Origin: Acidobacteriota bacterium | Lineage (GTDB): Bacteria > Acidobacteriota > Vicinamibacteria > Vicinamibacterales > UBA2999 | DNA: 44,404 bases | Reading direction: 5' to 3' | NCBI GenBank assembly: GCA_013140775.1 | Contig: JABFSA010000016.1 | Coordinates: forward strand, 1-44,404 | Part shown: piece by piece, positions 7,806 through 15,969 of the stretch | Position numbering within the stretch: the first letter of the stretch is position 1 | Layout: the number at the start of each line of letters is the position of its first letter | Program-made: the position numbers and the translations under genes | Notes under the pieces: generated by a model | Databases searched by the model: none | What the model was told of the DNA's origin: nothing | What the model saw: only the letters and a program-made list of their open reading frames with translations

Positions 7806-8236
7806 AGACGGTGCTGTTCGCGTGCGTTCACAACGCCGGCCGGTCGCAAATGGCCGCTGCGTGGTTCAACGTGCTGTCCGATCCCGGCAAGGCGAGAGCG
7901 ATCTCCGCCGGCACAGATCCCGGATTGCGTGTCCATCCCGAGGTGGTCGAGGCAATGGAGGAGGCTGGCGTCGAGCTGTCCGGCGCGCCGCCGAGGACGC
8001 TCACGCCGGAGCTGGCGGCGGGCGTCTCAATGCTGATTACGATGGGGTGCGGTGACCAGTGCCCGGTCATGCCGGGCGTGACGCGCGACGACTGGCCGCT
8101 CGAGGATCCGAAAGGGAAGCCGATCGAGGCCGTACGAGCGATCCGCGACGACATCCGCGGACGGGTGCAGGAGCTCGTTGAAAGTCAGGGCTGGGCAAGA
8201 GGGACAACGGAAGCGCCTCGCCCTCGATTGCCGTGA
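7802..8236 (+). CDS. arsC: arsenate reductase, low-molecular-weight phosphatase type
   Basis: A 144-residue cytoplasmic enzyme reducing arsenate to arsenite. The GTG at 7802 overlaps the channel stop (GTGA). The catalytic P-loop C8-x5-R14-S is visible in 'ACVHNAGRSQMA', the acid loop as 'DDWPLEDP' (D102-P103), and further redox Cys at C83 and C87 ('MGCGDQCPVMPG'). The close CxxxC spacing differs from the wider pair of Staphylococcus ArsC and resembles forms of the family attached to or neighbouring aquaporins; whether thioredoxin or another thiol regenerates it cannot be told. It is the last gene of the coupled arsR-channel-arsC operon. Confidence 0.92.
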   Translation: MKTVLFACVHNAGRSQMAAAWFNVLSDPGKARAISAGTDPGLRVHPEVVEAMEEAGVELSGAPPRTLTPELAAGVSMLITMGCGDQCPVMPGVTRDDWPLEDPKGKPIEAVRAIRDDIRGRVQELVESQGWARGTTEAPRPRLP

Positions 8237-8337
8237 GTGGCTGCCATCATCGTCTTCCCCGGGAGCGGCAGGGCTATTACAATGACCCCCAGCCGCGGGG
8301 ACTGTTGATTGCGGCGTCAAGACACGGAGGACATCGA

Positions 8338-9195
8338 GTGAAGAAAGTCTTGGTTACTTTGCTTGTGATCGCGGGCGTCACCGCAGCAGTCCTGTCTGCG
8401 CAAGGCGGCGCGCAGAACGGCAGCGTCACCTCGGAAGGTGGCGTTGGCTACATCAATCCGGGGAGTCCGACCGTCTCTGAGGCGGACGCCACGAAGTTTC
8501 CGATCCCGCGCCTGCCGGACGGCAAGGTGGACATCACCGGGCCGTGGGTCGGTGGTGGATCCAATAGTGATATCGAACGAGACGCTGGCTTGAAGCCCGG
8601 CGAACTGCCCTTGTTGCCGTGGGCCAGGGAGCTGCGCGACAAGCGGCTGAAGAAGGACGAACCCTACACGGCGTGCCTGCCGATGAGCGTGCCGCGCGTC
8701 AATCCCTACCCGTGGAAGTTTGCGATGAGCTACACGTCGAAGGGGCTCTCGCACATCTACATCCTGCACGAGACCGGCGACGCTGGCGCGCACCGCGTCG
8801 TCTACATGGACGGCCGCCCGCATCCTGCCGATCCGATTCCCACCTGGTGGGGTCACTCGACTGGGAAGTTCGAAGGCGACACGCTCGTGGTTGACACCGT
8901 CGGCTATAACGACAAGTTCTGGTTCGACAGCCGCGGGACACCGCATACCGAGAAGTTGCACACCGTCGAGCGCTTCACGCGCCTCAACTACGGTCGTCTG
9001 CGTAACCAGTTCACGCTCGACGACCCGGGCGCCTTCTCGCGGCCCGTGGAGATGACCTTCACGGCCAGATTGCTTCGTCCCGATCCGCAGACCGGGGTCG
9101 GCGACCTGATGGAGTTCATCTGCCTTGAAGACAACCAGTACGGCATGGCCGGTGGCATCCAGGGCATCGGGAGCGGCACGAGCAATCAGAAGTGA
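8338..9195 (+). CDS. family A secreted protein (uncharacterised)
   Basis: A 285-residue member of the seven-copy secreted family. GTG at 8338 is chosen: GGAGG at 8326-8330 is well spaced, and the N-terminus (VKKVLVTLLVIAGVTAAVLSAQ) is a signal peptide. Landmarks: 'VDITGPWVGG', first Cys in 'TACLPMSVPRVNPYP', 'MDGRPHPAD', core 'GHSTGKFEGDTLVVDT', 'HTEKLHTVERFTR', 'LDDPGAFSRPV', second Cys in 'EFICLEDNQY'. It most resembles the copy at 2601 (same 'HTVERFTR'/'HTIERYTR' and 'DNQ'/'NNQ' endings). It follows arsC by about 100 bases, but with its own ribosome site and no functional link to arsenic that I can see. It ends at a strong hairpin facing the FG-GAP gene. Confidence 0.85.
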   Translation: MKKVLVTLLVIAGVTAAVLSAQGGAQNGSVTSEGGVGYINPGSPTVSEADATKFPIPRLPDGKVDITGPWVGGGSNSDIERDAGLKPGELPLLPWARELRDKRLKKDEPYTACLPMSVPRVNPYPWKFAMSYTSKGLSHIYILHETGDAGAHRVVYMDGRPHPADPIPTWWGHSTGKFEGDTLVVDTVGYNDKFWFDSRGTPHTEKLHTVERFTRLNYGRLRNQFTLDDPGAFSRPVEMTFTARLLRPDPQTGVGDLMEFICLEDNQYGMAGGIQGIGSGTSNQK

Positions 9196-9210
9196 AGTAG
9201 GTCCTTCTCA

Positions 9211-9256
9211 ACGGCCGCGGAGCGTGCCACCCGGTTCAGTGGCTATCCGCGGCCGT
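9211..9256. terminator. long nested inverted repeat between convergent genes
   Basis: ACGGCCGCGGA (9211-9221) and TCCGCGGCCGT (9246-9256) are perfect complements. A second small stem, GCCAC/GTGGC (9225-9229 and 9239-9243), nests inside. The structure lies between two convergent genes and could stop transcription from both sides, although neither flank has a T-run. Confidence 0.45.
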
Positions 9257-9308
9257 AATCCCCCGCACTTCAGAATGTGGCCGTGTCGTCCTTCCGGGAG
9301 CCGACACG

Positions 9309-10900
9309 CTACCGCGTGAAGACATAGACCGCCCCGGATTCGTCCAGGGAATTGTCCGCCTGGTTCCCGGCGGCGGCGCTGTCTTCGCCTCGCGCGCCCG
9401 CGACCATCGTGCGGCCGTCGCGGCTCATCGCGAGCGCCCCGCCGAACTGGTCGAACTCGTCGGCGTTCGAGGCCTTGATGTACGCCTCCTGTTTCCACGC
9501 GCCGTCGCTGCGCGTAAAGAAGTAGACAGCGCCAGATTCGGGCGCGGTGTCGTCATCCTGCCGGCTGCCAGTGCCCCGCCCTGCGCCGGCCTCGTAAATC
9601 GCGCTCACCGCGAGCGCATTGCCGTCACCGCTCAACGCAACGCGCAGGCCGAACCAGTCTCCGGCGCCGGTGTTCGACGCTTTCAAGTAGCCCTGCTGCG
9701 TCCAGGTCGTGCCTTCGCGGACGAACACGGACACCGCGCCCGCCGAGGTATCACTCTCGCGATCGTCGGTGCACCCGGGAGGGTTGACCCCGGTCGCCAG
9801 GCAATCCTCGTCGGCCGAGCCGAGGGCAAGCGTCGTGCCGTCGGCACTGAGCGCGATGCTCATCCCCCACGAATCGTTCGCCTCGGAGATCGGCGACTTG
9901 AGGTACGCCTGGTGACGCCAGGTCCCGCCGGTCCGCTCGAAGACATGCGCGGCGCCCGACCCGTTGCGCTTCCCGTCCGGGAGCGCGCCGATGCCTCTTG
10001 ACGATCCGCCTTCGTCGTAGGCGCCGACGGCAAGCATGTTGCCGTCTGCGTTGAGGGCCACGGAATAGCCGAACAGATCGCCGTTCGTGAACTCGGCCGG
10101 CGTCGGAGCCTTGACGTACGCCTGCTGCGCCCAGGTCGCGCCCGTCCGCGCGAAGACGTAGACCGCGCCGGCGGACGCGGCTGAGTCGTCTTCCTGGTTG
10201 CCATTGATCTCCGAGGCGTTGCTGTCTTCGGTGATCGCGCCGACCGCGACGGTGTTGCCGTCGCCGCTGATCGCGAGCGACGTGCCGAACTGGTCGCCGT
10301 CGCCGGGGACGTCACTCTCGCCTGCATTACCCGTATTGGAGGCCTTGAGAAAGGCCTGCTGGCTCCAGGTCCCGCCGCTTCGCGTGAAGACGTACACGCG
10401 CCGGCCTGCGGGAGCGAATTGTCGGCCTGGTTGCCATTGACGCCGGTGGCTGCGCTCGCCTCCCAGTAGGCGGCGACGGCCAGGGTGTTGCCATCGGCAC
10501 TGAGCGCGACGTTATTCCCGAAGTGGTCGCCTGACTCGGCATTCGACGCCTTGATGTACGCCTGTTGTGTCCAGGTCGACCCACCGCCCGTGAAGACATA
10601 GACCGCCCCGGCGTCGTACGCCGAGTCGATGCGCTGGTCGCCGTTGACGCCGCGCGAGGTGCTGCGTTCGTGCTGGGCGCCAACGGCAATGGTCGTCCCG
10701 TCGGCGCTGATGGCCACCGCGTTGCCCGTATGGAAGCTGATGGCGTCACCCTCCCCGAAATGATGAAACGTCCCGGGATTGGAGGCTTTGAGATAGGCCA
10801 CCTGCTGGGGCGGTCCCGGGGGGGCCGGCCGGCAACCCAGGCCGGTCACGATGAGAATGCTCCACGACAGGACCAGAGATGTTCGGACTCTGCGGGTCAT
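9309..10900 (-). pseudogene. FG-GAP repeat lipoprotein-like gene, frameshifted near 10396-10401
   Basis: This encodes seven repeats of the FG-GAP/integrin-alpha type: 'YLKASN' then 'D.FG..VALS.DGNTLAVGA' then 'AGAVYVFTR'. They should fold as an extracellular beta-propeller. The start at 10900 has GGAGG four bases upstream and begins a signal peptide ending near Cys 23 (VTGLGC), perhaps a lipoprotein although the lipobox is imperfect. After repeat 2 the frame breaks: GGCGCGTGTACG replaces the expected GGCGCGGTGTACG, one G short, around 10396-10401. Restoring one base makes the whole 530 codons continuous and aligns all repeats. As written, translation gives two repeats plus a nonsense tail. 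The defect could be real, phase-variable, or a sequencing error in a GC-rich run. Repeats 3-7 show no other damage, so any mutation must be recent. Confidence 0.85.
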
Positions 10901-11128
10901 AACGCCTCCAAAGGGAACACGCGCGAGCACGGCCGATCCTGCACCGCCCGCCCGTCCGCCCGCAATGGGTGATTTTCAGGATGAAGAATCCTGACGAGCT
11001 GTCGCCCCTTGCGCACCATGTCGAGACCTCGCGACGTCCCGAGGCTTCCTCGCGTGCCTGCCGATGAGCGTGCCGCGCGCTGAAGGAAGGTCTATGCTCG
11101 ACCGTCCCAATACGTTTAGGATCTGACC
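10901..11128. other. intergenic region, no gene seen
   Basis: A divergent gap between the FG-GAP gene and the molybdenum hydroxylase operon. I see no RNA gene and no clear paired promoter boxes. Bases 11055-11075 repeat a stretch of the arrangement 'CTGCCGATGAGCGTGCCGCGCG' also present inside the gene at 8338 (about 8678-8698), probably chance or an old fragment. Confidence 0.4.
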
Positions 11129-11593
11129 ATGATCCCTCTGAAGGTCAACGGCACCGCGCACACGCTCGACGTTGAACCGCAGACGCCGCTCCTGTACGTA
11201 CTGAGCGACGATCTCGGACTGAACGGGCCGAAATTCGGTTGCGGCCTGGCTCAATGCGGGTCCTGCACCGTCATCGTGAACGGCCGGGCGATTCGCTCGT
11301 GCAGCGTCCCGGTGGGGAGTGTCGCCAACGCCGAGATCACGACACTCGACGGACTCGGCACCCCCGAGAACCCCCATCCGATTCAGAAGGCGTTCATTGA
11401 CGAACAGGCGGCGCAGTGCGGTTTCTGCCTGAGCGGTGTCGTCCTGACCGCGAAAGCGTTCCTCGATCAGAATCCGCGCGCGAACGAGGAGCAGATCCGC
11501 CAGGCGATGTCCGGCGTGCTGTGCCGTTGCTTCACGCACACACGGATGCTGCGTGCCATTGGTCGTTACGCGGCGGAACGGAGGAACGCATGA
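11129..11593 (+). CDS. [2Fe-2S] subunit of a xanthine-oxidase-family molybdenum hydroxylase
   Basis: A 154-residue iron-sulfur subunit like isoquinoline 1-oxidoreductase alpha (IorA). The plant-type ferredoxin cluster is held by C38, C43, C46 and C58 ('KFGCGLAQCGSC'...'SC'); the second cluster by C97, C100 ('QCGFC'), C132 and C134 ('LCRCFTH'). It passes electrons from the molybdenum site of its partner to an outside acceptor. It carries no signal peptide, so it would be exported by riding with the Tat-signalled large subunit. Its TGA overlaps the next gene's ATG (ATGA at 11590-11593), ensuring balanced synthesis. Confidence 0.93.
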   Translation: MIPLKVNGTAHTLDVEPQTPLLYVLSDDLGLNGPKFGCGLAQCGSCTVIVNGRAIRSCSVPVGSVANAEITTLDGLGTPENPHPIQKAFIDEQAAQCGFCLSGVVLTAKAFLDQNPRANEEQIRQAMSGVLCRCFTHTRMLRAIGRYAAERRNA

Positions 11594-13941
11594 AGACTCC
11601 GACCATGACGAGCGATGCGATAGCAGCACTGGCTCGCGAGGGGGTCTCTCGCCGCGCGTTCCTCAAGGGCTCAGGCGCGCTGATTGTGGGCTTCAGCGTC
11701 GCCGGCGCTGCCGGGCGGCTCGGGCTGACACCAGAAGAAGCATTTGCGCAGGCCGCCGCGGATCCCAATATTCAACTCGACTCATGGATCGCGATTCAGG
11801 CAGACGGGACGGTCACGGCTTACAGCGGGAAGTGCGAACTGGGACAGGGTCAGTTCATGGTGCAGTCGCAGCTGGTTGCCGAGGAGCTATGCGTTCCTCT
11901 CGATCGCGTCCGCCTCACCCAGTGCGTCACGGGGGTGACACCCAACCAGGGCACGACCTCTGGCGCGGGCTCGCATTTCGCGAACTTCAATCGCGCGGGT
12001 CTCGCGCTTGCCGCAGCAACGGCGCGGCAAACGCTGGTCGGGCTTGCGTCTACCAGTCTCGGCGTTCCAGCGGCTGATCTGACCGCGCGCGACGGCGCCG
12101 TGTTTGTGACGAGTGACACATCCCGCAGTGTCAGTTATGCGGAACTGATCGGCGGCCGAACCTTCCAGGTGCCGCTCGACAAGGCCGCAGTGCGACGGCA
12201 CCCTCGCGAGTGGGCGGTTCTTGGCAAGCCAATCGGGCGGGTCGATCTTCCCGACATGGTGACGGCCCGTCTTCAGTACGTGCACAACCTGCGAGTGCCC
12301 GGCATGTTGCACGGGCGTCCAGTGCGCCCGCCATCCGTAGGCGCGACGCTCGTGAGCGTGGACGAATCCTCAATCAAGGATCTCCCGGGGATCGTGAAGG
12401 TCGTCACCCGCAAGAACTACGTGGGCGTTGTGGCGCAGAAGCCGTGGCAGGCCATTCAGGCCGCCGAGAAACTCCGGGTGAACTGGAGTGCCGGCAGCCC
12501 CCTCCCAAGTCAGGCTGCGTACTACGACCATATGCGCACGCAGCCCTCGCGCGACACCATCGTCGTGGACTCAGGCGATGTGCCCGAGAAACTGGCAGCG
12601 GCGGCCACCACGATGCGCGCCACCTACCGGTATCCATTTCAGATGCACGGATCGATCGGGAGTTCGTGCGCGGTGGCCGACGTGCAGAACGGCAAGGCGA
12701 CGATCTGGGCCGCGAGCCAGAACGTCTACGGGCTGCGCGGTGCGTCCGCGACGCTTCTCGGCGTGCCCCCCGAAACCATTCAGGTGATCTTCACGCGCGG
12801 CTCCGGCTGCTATGGGATCAACGGTGCGGACGCGGTAGCGTTCGACGCCGCATTGCTCTCGCAGGAGGTCGGCCAACCCGTGCGGGTGCAGTTGTCCCGC
12901 AAAGATGAAATGGCGTGGGAGAACTACGGCCTGGCCTTCGTGATCGATCAGCAGATCGGTCTCGACGCGCAAGGCAACATCGTCGCGTGGGACTACGAAG
13001 GGTGGTCGGCGTCGCGTGGTGGACGTCCTGGCAATCGTCCGGGCAACGTGGCGAGCGGTTTCCACATGGGATTCGAACCAGCGCCTTTCCAACCTCGCAC
13101 GCCGTCCCCGGCGCCAACCGAGTTCCTGACCGACAACAATGCGGCTCCGGCCTACATGGTCGGTCGTGTCGGCAGCCATGAGCCTGGCGGCGCCGGACTC
13201 GTGGCGAGTGAGCGTGTGCTTTCTCACAGGATCGAGTCGCCGTTCTTCAACGGACCGCTGCGCGCTCCCGAACAGCTGCAGAACACCTTTGCGCACGAGT
13301 CGTTCATGGACGAAGTCGCCGCACGCGTGAAGGCTGATCCCGTCGCCTATCGGCTGCGACATCTCCGTGACCCTCGCCTGATGGGCGTGGTCAGCGCCGC
13401 GGCGAAGGGATTCGGATGGGACGCTCGTCCATCACCGCGTCCTGGCAACAGGCAGCGAGGCGTGGTGAACGGCCGCGGGTTCGCGTGCGTCGCTCGCGAC
13501 GAAGGCAATGGCTGGGTGGCGATGGCTGCTGACGTCGATGTCAATCAGGACAATGGCCAGGTGGTGGTCAAGCGGCTCGTCATCGCGTGCGATGCCGGAC
13601 CTGTCTCAAACCCCGACGGGATCCGTAATCAGCTGGAAGGCGCCGCACTGCACGGCATCAGTCGAACGCTTACTGAAGAGGTGACGTGGGACAGCAACAA
13701 GGTCACCGCCTTCGACTGGCGAACCTACCGTACGCTGTCGCTGGGTACCACAATGCCGAAGGTCGAGACGATCCTGATGGACAAACCGGATGAGCAGGCC
13801 ACTGGCGCCGGAGAAATGTCGATCACGATCGTCGCCGCTGCGCTCGGGAACGCGATCTTCGACGCGACCGGTGTGCGTCTCCGCCAGGTCCCGTTTACGC
13901 CCGAGCGGGTACGGGCAGAACTTCTCGCCAGTTCGGACTAG
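11590..13941 (+). CDS. molybdopterin-binding subunit of a xanthine-oxidase-family hydroxylase, Tat-exported
   Basis: A 783-residue catalytic subunit related to isoquinoline 1-oxidoreductase beta (IorB) and periplasmic aldehyde oxidoreductases. A twin-arginine signal is plain: S20-R21-R22-A-F-L-K, followed by a hydrophobic stretch and 'AFAQAA'. Later landmarks are 'KCELGQGQF' and 'TSGAGSHF' (cofactor contacts), 'MHGSIGSSCAVADV', 'GRGFACVARDEGNGWVAM', and the catalytic Glu 742 in 'ATGAGEMS'. It would oxidise an aldehyde or hydroxylate an N-heterocycle in the periplasm. There is no FAD subunit and no cytochrome in the operon, so electrons must reach a carrier encoded elsewhere; the di-haem cytochrome at 18758 is one candidate, by inference only. 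Confidence 0.92.
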   Translation: MKTPTMTSDAIAALAREGVSRRAFLKGSGALIVGFSVAGAAGRLGLTPEEAFAQAAADPNIQLDSWIAIQADGTVTAYSGKCELGQGQFMVQSQLVAEELCVPLDRVRLTQCVTGVTPNQGTTSGAGSHFANFNRAGLALAAATARQTLVGLASTSLGVPAADLTARDGAVFVTSDTSRSVSYAELIGGRTFQVPLDKAAVRRHPREWAVLGKPIGRVDLPDMVTARLQYVHNLRVPGMLHGRPVRPPSVGATLVSVDESSIKDLPGIVKVVTRKNYVGVVAQKPWQAIQAAEKLRVNWSAGSPLPSQAAYYDHMRTQPSRDTIVVDSGDVPEKLAAAATTMRATYRYPFQMHGSIGSSCAVADVQNGKATIWAASQNVYGLRGASATLLGVPPETIQVIFTRGSGCYGINGADAVAFDAALLSQEVGQPVRVQLSRKDEMAWENYGLAFVIDQQIGLDAQGNIVAWDYEGWSASRGGRPGNRPGNVASGFHMGFEPAPFQPRTPSPAPTEFLTDNNAAPAYMVGRVGSHEPGGAGLVASERVLSHRIESPFFNGPLRAPEQLQNTFAHESFMDEVAARVKADPVAYRLRHLRDPRLMGVVSAAAKGFGWDARPSPRPGNRQRGVVNGRGFACVARDEGNGWVAMAADVDVNQDNGQVVVKRLVIACDAGPVSNPDGIRNQLEGAALHGISRTLTEEVTWDSNKVTAFDWRTYRTLSLGTTMPKVETILMDKPDEQATGAGEMSITIVAAALGNAIFDATGVRLRQVPFTPERVRAELLASSD

Positions 13942-13965
13942 CGCCTGGCGCTCCAGAGGCCGCGA

Positions 13966-14232
13966 GTGGTGACGGAACCCAAAGAACAGCTGCCTTCGAT
14001 CTGTACGCCGGCATCAGCTGTTGGTGCTGGATCCATCGGCGCGCAGGTGATTGGCGGTTTTGCAATCGGAGCTCTCGCCGCGGGTGCGATCGCGATCGGT
14101 GCACTCGCCATCGGCCGTCTCGTGATCGGGCGGCTGACCGTGAAGCGTGCGCGTCTTGGCGTTGTTGAGATCGACGAACTCCGCATAGGCCGCCTGCGGG
14201 TGAATGAGCATGCCGGGGATGCCAGGCAGTAG
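13966..14232 (+). CDS. small protein of five-residue repeats
   Basis: An 88-residue protein; GTG at 13966 or 13969. From residue 24 to about 78 the sequence follows a strict period of five with Gly at position 1 and Ile, Leu, Val or Ala at position 5: GAQVI, GGFAI, GALAA, GAIAI, GALAI, GRLVI, GRLTV, then KRARL, GVVEI, DELRI, GRLRV. This is the spacing of pentapeptide-repeat proteins, which form a square right-handed beta-helix, though the usual A(D/N)LxX pattern is absent. The first half is hydrophobic enough to enter a membrane; the second half is charged. It starts 24 bases after the hydroxylase stop and overlaps the next gene by 29 bases, so it looks like part of that operon. Function unknown. 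Confidence 0.65.
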   Translation: MVTEPKEQLPSICTPASAVGAGSIGAQVIGGFAIGALAAGAIAIGALAIGRLVIGRLTVKRARLGVVEIDELRIGRLRVNEHAGDARQ

Positions 14233-14911
14233 CGAGGGCGTTCACCCCTCCCCGGCAGTCGATCGCACTTCGTCTCGGAGCGCCGTCGTCGCGGGCGGAA
14301 CCGGTCTCGTCGGGACAGCCCTCTTGCAGCTCCTGGGAGCAGATGCACGCTATCGTCGCGTGACGAGTCTCGTCCGGCGCGAGGTTCCCGCGGCGCCGGG
14401 GATTGCGGTGCAACGGGCGGATTTCGAGCGGCTTGACGAACTGGTGATTCAGGACGTGGACGATGCGTTCTGTTGCCTTGGGACGACGAGGCGAGACGCA
14501 GGGTCCGCGGAAGCGTTCAGGCGGGTTGACCTCGACTACGTTGTGGCGTTTGCGCGCCTGGCAAAGCGAGCGGGGGTGTCACGCTTCATGCTTGTGTCCT
14601 CTTTGGGCGCGTCACGAAGTTCCGCGTTCCTCTACCCCCGTACGAAGGGCGAATGTGAAGTGGCGGTTTCAGCCCTCGGATTCACGACGGTGGTGATCGT
14701 GCGACCGTCCTTCCTGGTCGGCGTACGTGCTCAAGAACGCCCAGCCGAAGCGGCCGCGCAACGTGTTGGTCAATGGTTTCGACCCCTCCTCGTCGGACCT
14801 TTTCGCAAGTACGCACCAGTGGAGGCGTCGGCTGTGGCAAGGACGCTTCTTTCAGCCGCGGTCACAGCCACGGGTGGCACCACGATCATCGAATCCGACG
14901 CCATTCGGTGA
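14204..14911 (+). CDS. NAD(P)-binding atypical short-chain dehydrogenase (HTATIP2-like)
   Basis: A 235-residue Rossmann-fold protein. The dinucleotide motif 'AVVAGGTGLVGTALLQLL' starts near residue 27, 'DDAFCCLGTTRRDAGS' and 'VDLDYVVAFARLAKRAGVSRFMLVSSLGA' follow, and 'YPRTKGECE' supplies the Tyr-x3-Lys pair. 'VIVRPSFLVG' matches the family of NAD(P)H-binding proteins that includes HTATIP2/CC3 and bacterial YwnB-like proteins. Members bind NADPH and several lack clear enzymatic activity, so a reductase role is only probable. The ATG at 14204 lies within the preceding small gene; a second ATG at 14210 is also possible. Confidence 0.82.
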   Translation: MSMPGMPGSSEGVHPSPAVDRTSSRSAVVAGGTGLVGTALLQLLGADARYRRVTSLVRREVPAAPGIAVQRADFERLDELVIQDVDDAFCCLGTTRRDAGSAEAFRRVDLDYVVAFARLAKRAGVSRFMLVSSLGASRSSAFLYPRTKGECEVAVSALGFTTVVIVRPSFLVGVRAQERPAEAAAQRVGQWFRPLLVGPFRKYAPVEASAVARTLLSAAVTATGGTTIIESDAIR

Positions 14912-14979
14912 ACTGCTCGCGTCTGGCAAGCTGATTGACGCCGCTCAAGGTCTAAAGGGCGGTAACTGGAGGAGACCTC

Positions 14980-15483
14980 ATGAAGATTCAATGCACACTC
15001 ACCGTCCTGGCGCTGGCCGCGGCCGCCTGTTCCTCTCCCGCGTCGGAGGCCACGCCCCAGGCTTCGCAGACACAAGCCGCGACCTCCGCGGTGCCCGCTG
15101 ATATCGCAGCGGCGGCCTCTGCTGCCACGCCGGGCATCTCGATCACTGGCGGGGAATTCAATGCCAACCGGACGCAGTTCGAGGTCACCGGCACCATGCC
15201 GAACGGCGATGAGGTCGAGCTGGACGTGGCGCAAGCGAATGGAACGTGGACGGTCGAGGAGATCCAGCGCGATGTTGCCTGGGCATCGGTACCAGAGCCG
15301 GTCCGCGCCGCCGCGGCCACTGCGCCAAATAAGTTCGAGCCTGTTCGAGTGATAGAGAGCAAACAGCCCGAGGACGGCGCCATCGTGTACGAATTGTTCG
15401 CGGCGCCGGCGCAGGGAAGCCCCGCCAGAGGGCCAGCTCTGGAAGTGCGCTGGCACAACGAGAAAGCGGAAGTCCTGCCGTAA
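14980..15483 (+). CDS. small lipoprotein of unknown function
   Basis: A 167-residue protein with a typical lipoprotein start: short basic N-terminus, hydrophobic run, then 'AAAACSS' with Cys 17 as the likely lipidated residue. GGAGGAG at 14968-14974 fixes the start. An Ala/Ser/Thr/Gln-rich linker (to about residue 48) precedes a compact domain with 'GGEFNANRTQFEVTGTMPNG', 'EVELDVAQANGTWTVEEIQRD' and 'VYELFA', an alternating strand/helix pattern that recalls PepSY-like domains, although I cannot assign it. It would be anchored in the inner or outer membrane. It stands alone between the SDR gene and a convergent DUF6152 gene. Confidence 0.75.
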   Translation: MKIQCTLTVLALAAAACSSPASEATPQASQTQAATSAVPADIAAAASAATPGISITGGEFNANRTQFEVTGTMPNGDEVELDVAQANGTWTVEEIQRDVAWASVPEPVRAAAATAPNKFEPVRVIESKQPEDGAIVYELFAAPAQGSPARGPALEVRWHNEKAEVLP

Positions 15484-15536
15484 GAGCGGCGACCACGAGC
15501 TGGCGTCGCGCATTGCGGTGGGGCGTCTCGAACGGC

Positions 15537-15944
15537 TTACCGCCGGCCAGTCGATCGCAGTCGTGGGCGGCCGCCCACCTGTTCAAAGCTGTAGCCGTCG
15601 GCGGGCCGATCGAGGCGACCGAGGTATATCCGGTTCGCCTCGCGGTGTGAGGGGCTGCCCGTCACGATCACCCGATCGCCAGACCGCAGCGTCTGCGCCG
15701 TCATCCCGATCTCCGACAGCTCACCCCGGTCGTCCAGTTCGATCCGCCACTGCTGTGCTCGACCCGACTCCACGGCTTCCACCGTCAGGAACGCGTGGGG
15801 ATTGATGAAGTCCCACTGCGTCACGACGCCCTCGATGCGGACGTTGCGGCGGGTGTCGTACATGCCCGAGATGGAATGATGTGCTTCAGCCGTGAATGCT
15901 CCGAGCAACAGCCCGCACGCGAGCGGCATGCCTTGTCTCGCCAT
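15537..15944 (-). CDS. DUF6152 family protein
   Basis: A 135-residue precursor. The start at 15944 gives the short signal peptide MARQGMPLACGLLLGAFTAEA, after which the mature chain would begin His-His-Ser. DUF6152 landmarks: 'VRIEGVVTQWDFINPHAFLTVEA', 'QQWRIELDDRGELSEIGMTAQTLRSGDRVIVTG', and 'NRIYLGRL' near the end. The fold is probably a small beta-barrel; the function of the family is unknown. Unlike the other five copies here it is not next to a receptor or a family A gene; it lies 25 bases downstream of the dioxygenase-like gene on the same strand. Confidence 0.85.
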   Translation of the reverse strand: MARQGMPLACGLLLGAFTAEAHHSISGMYDTRRNVRIEGVVTQWDFINPHAFLTVEAVESGRAQQWRIELDDRGELSEIGMTAQTLRSGDRVIVTGSPSHREANRIYLGRLDRPADGYSFEQVGGRPRLRSTGRR

Positions 15945-15969
15945 ATGGCCGCAGTCTATCCAAGTCACC

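Noticed and set aside
13966..14232. Classical pentapeptide-repeat (Qnr/MfpA-like) protein
   Set aside because: The period is five, but the A(D/N)LxX consensus is missing and the first half is purely hydrophobic, so I describe it only as a pentad repeat.
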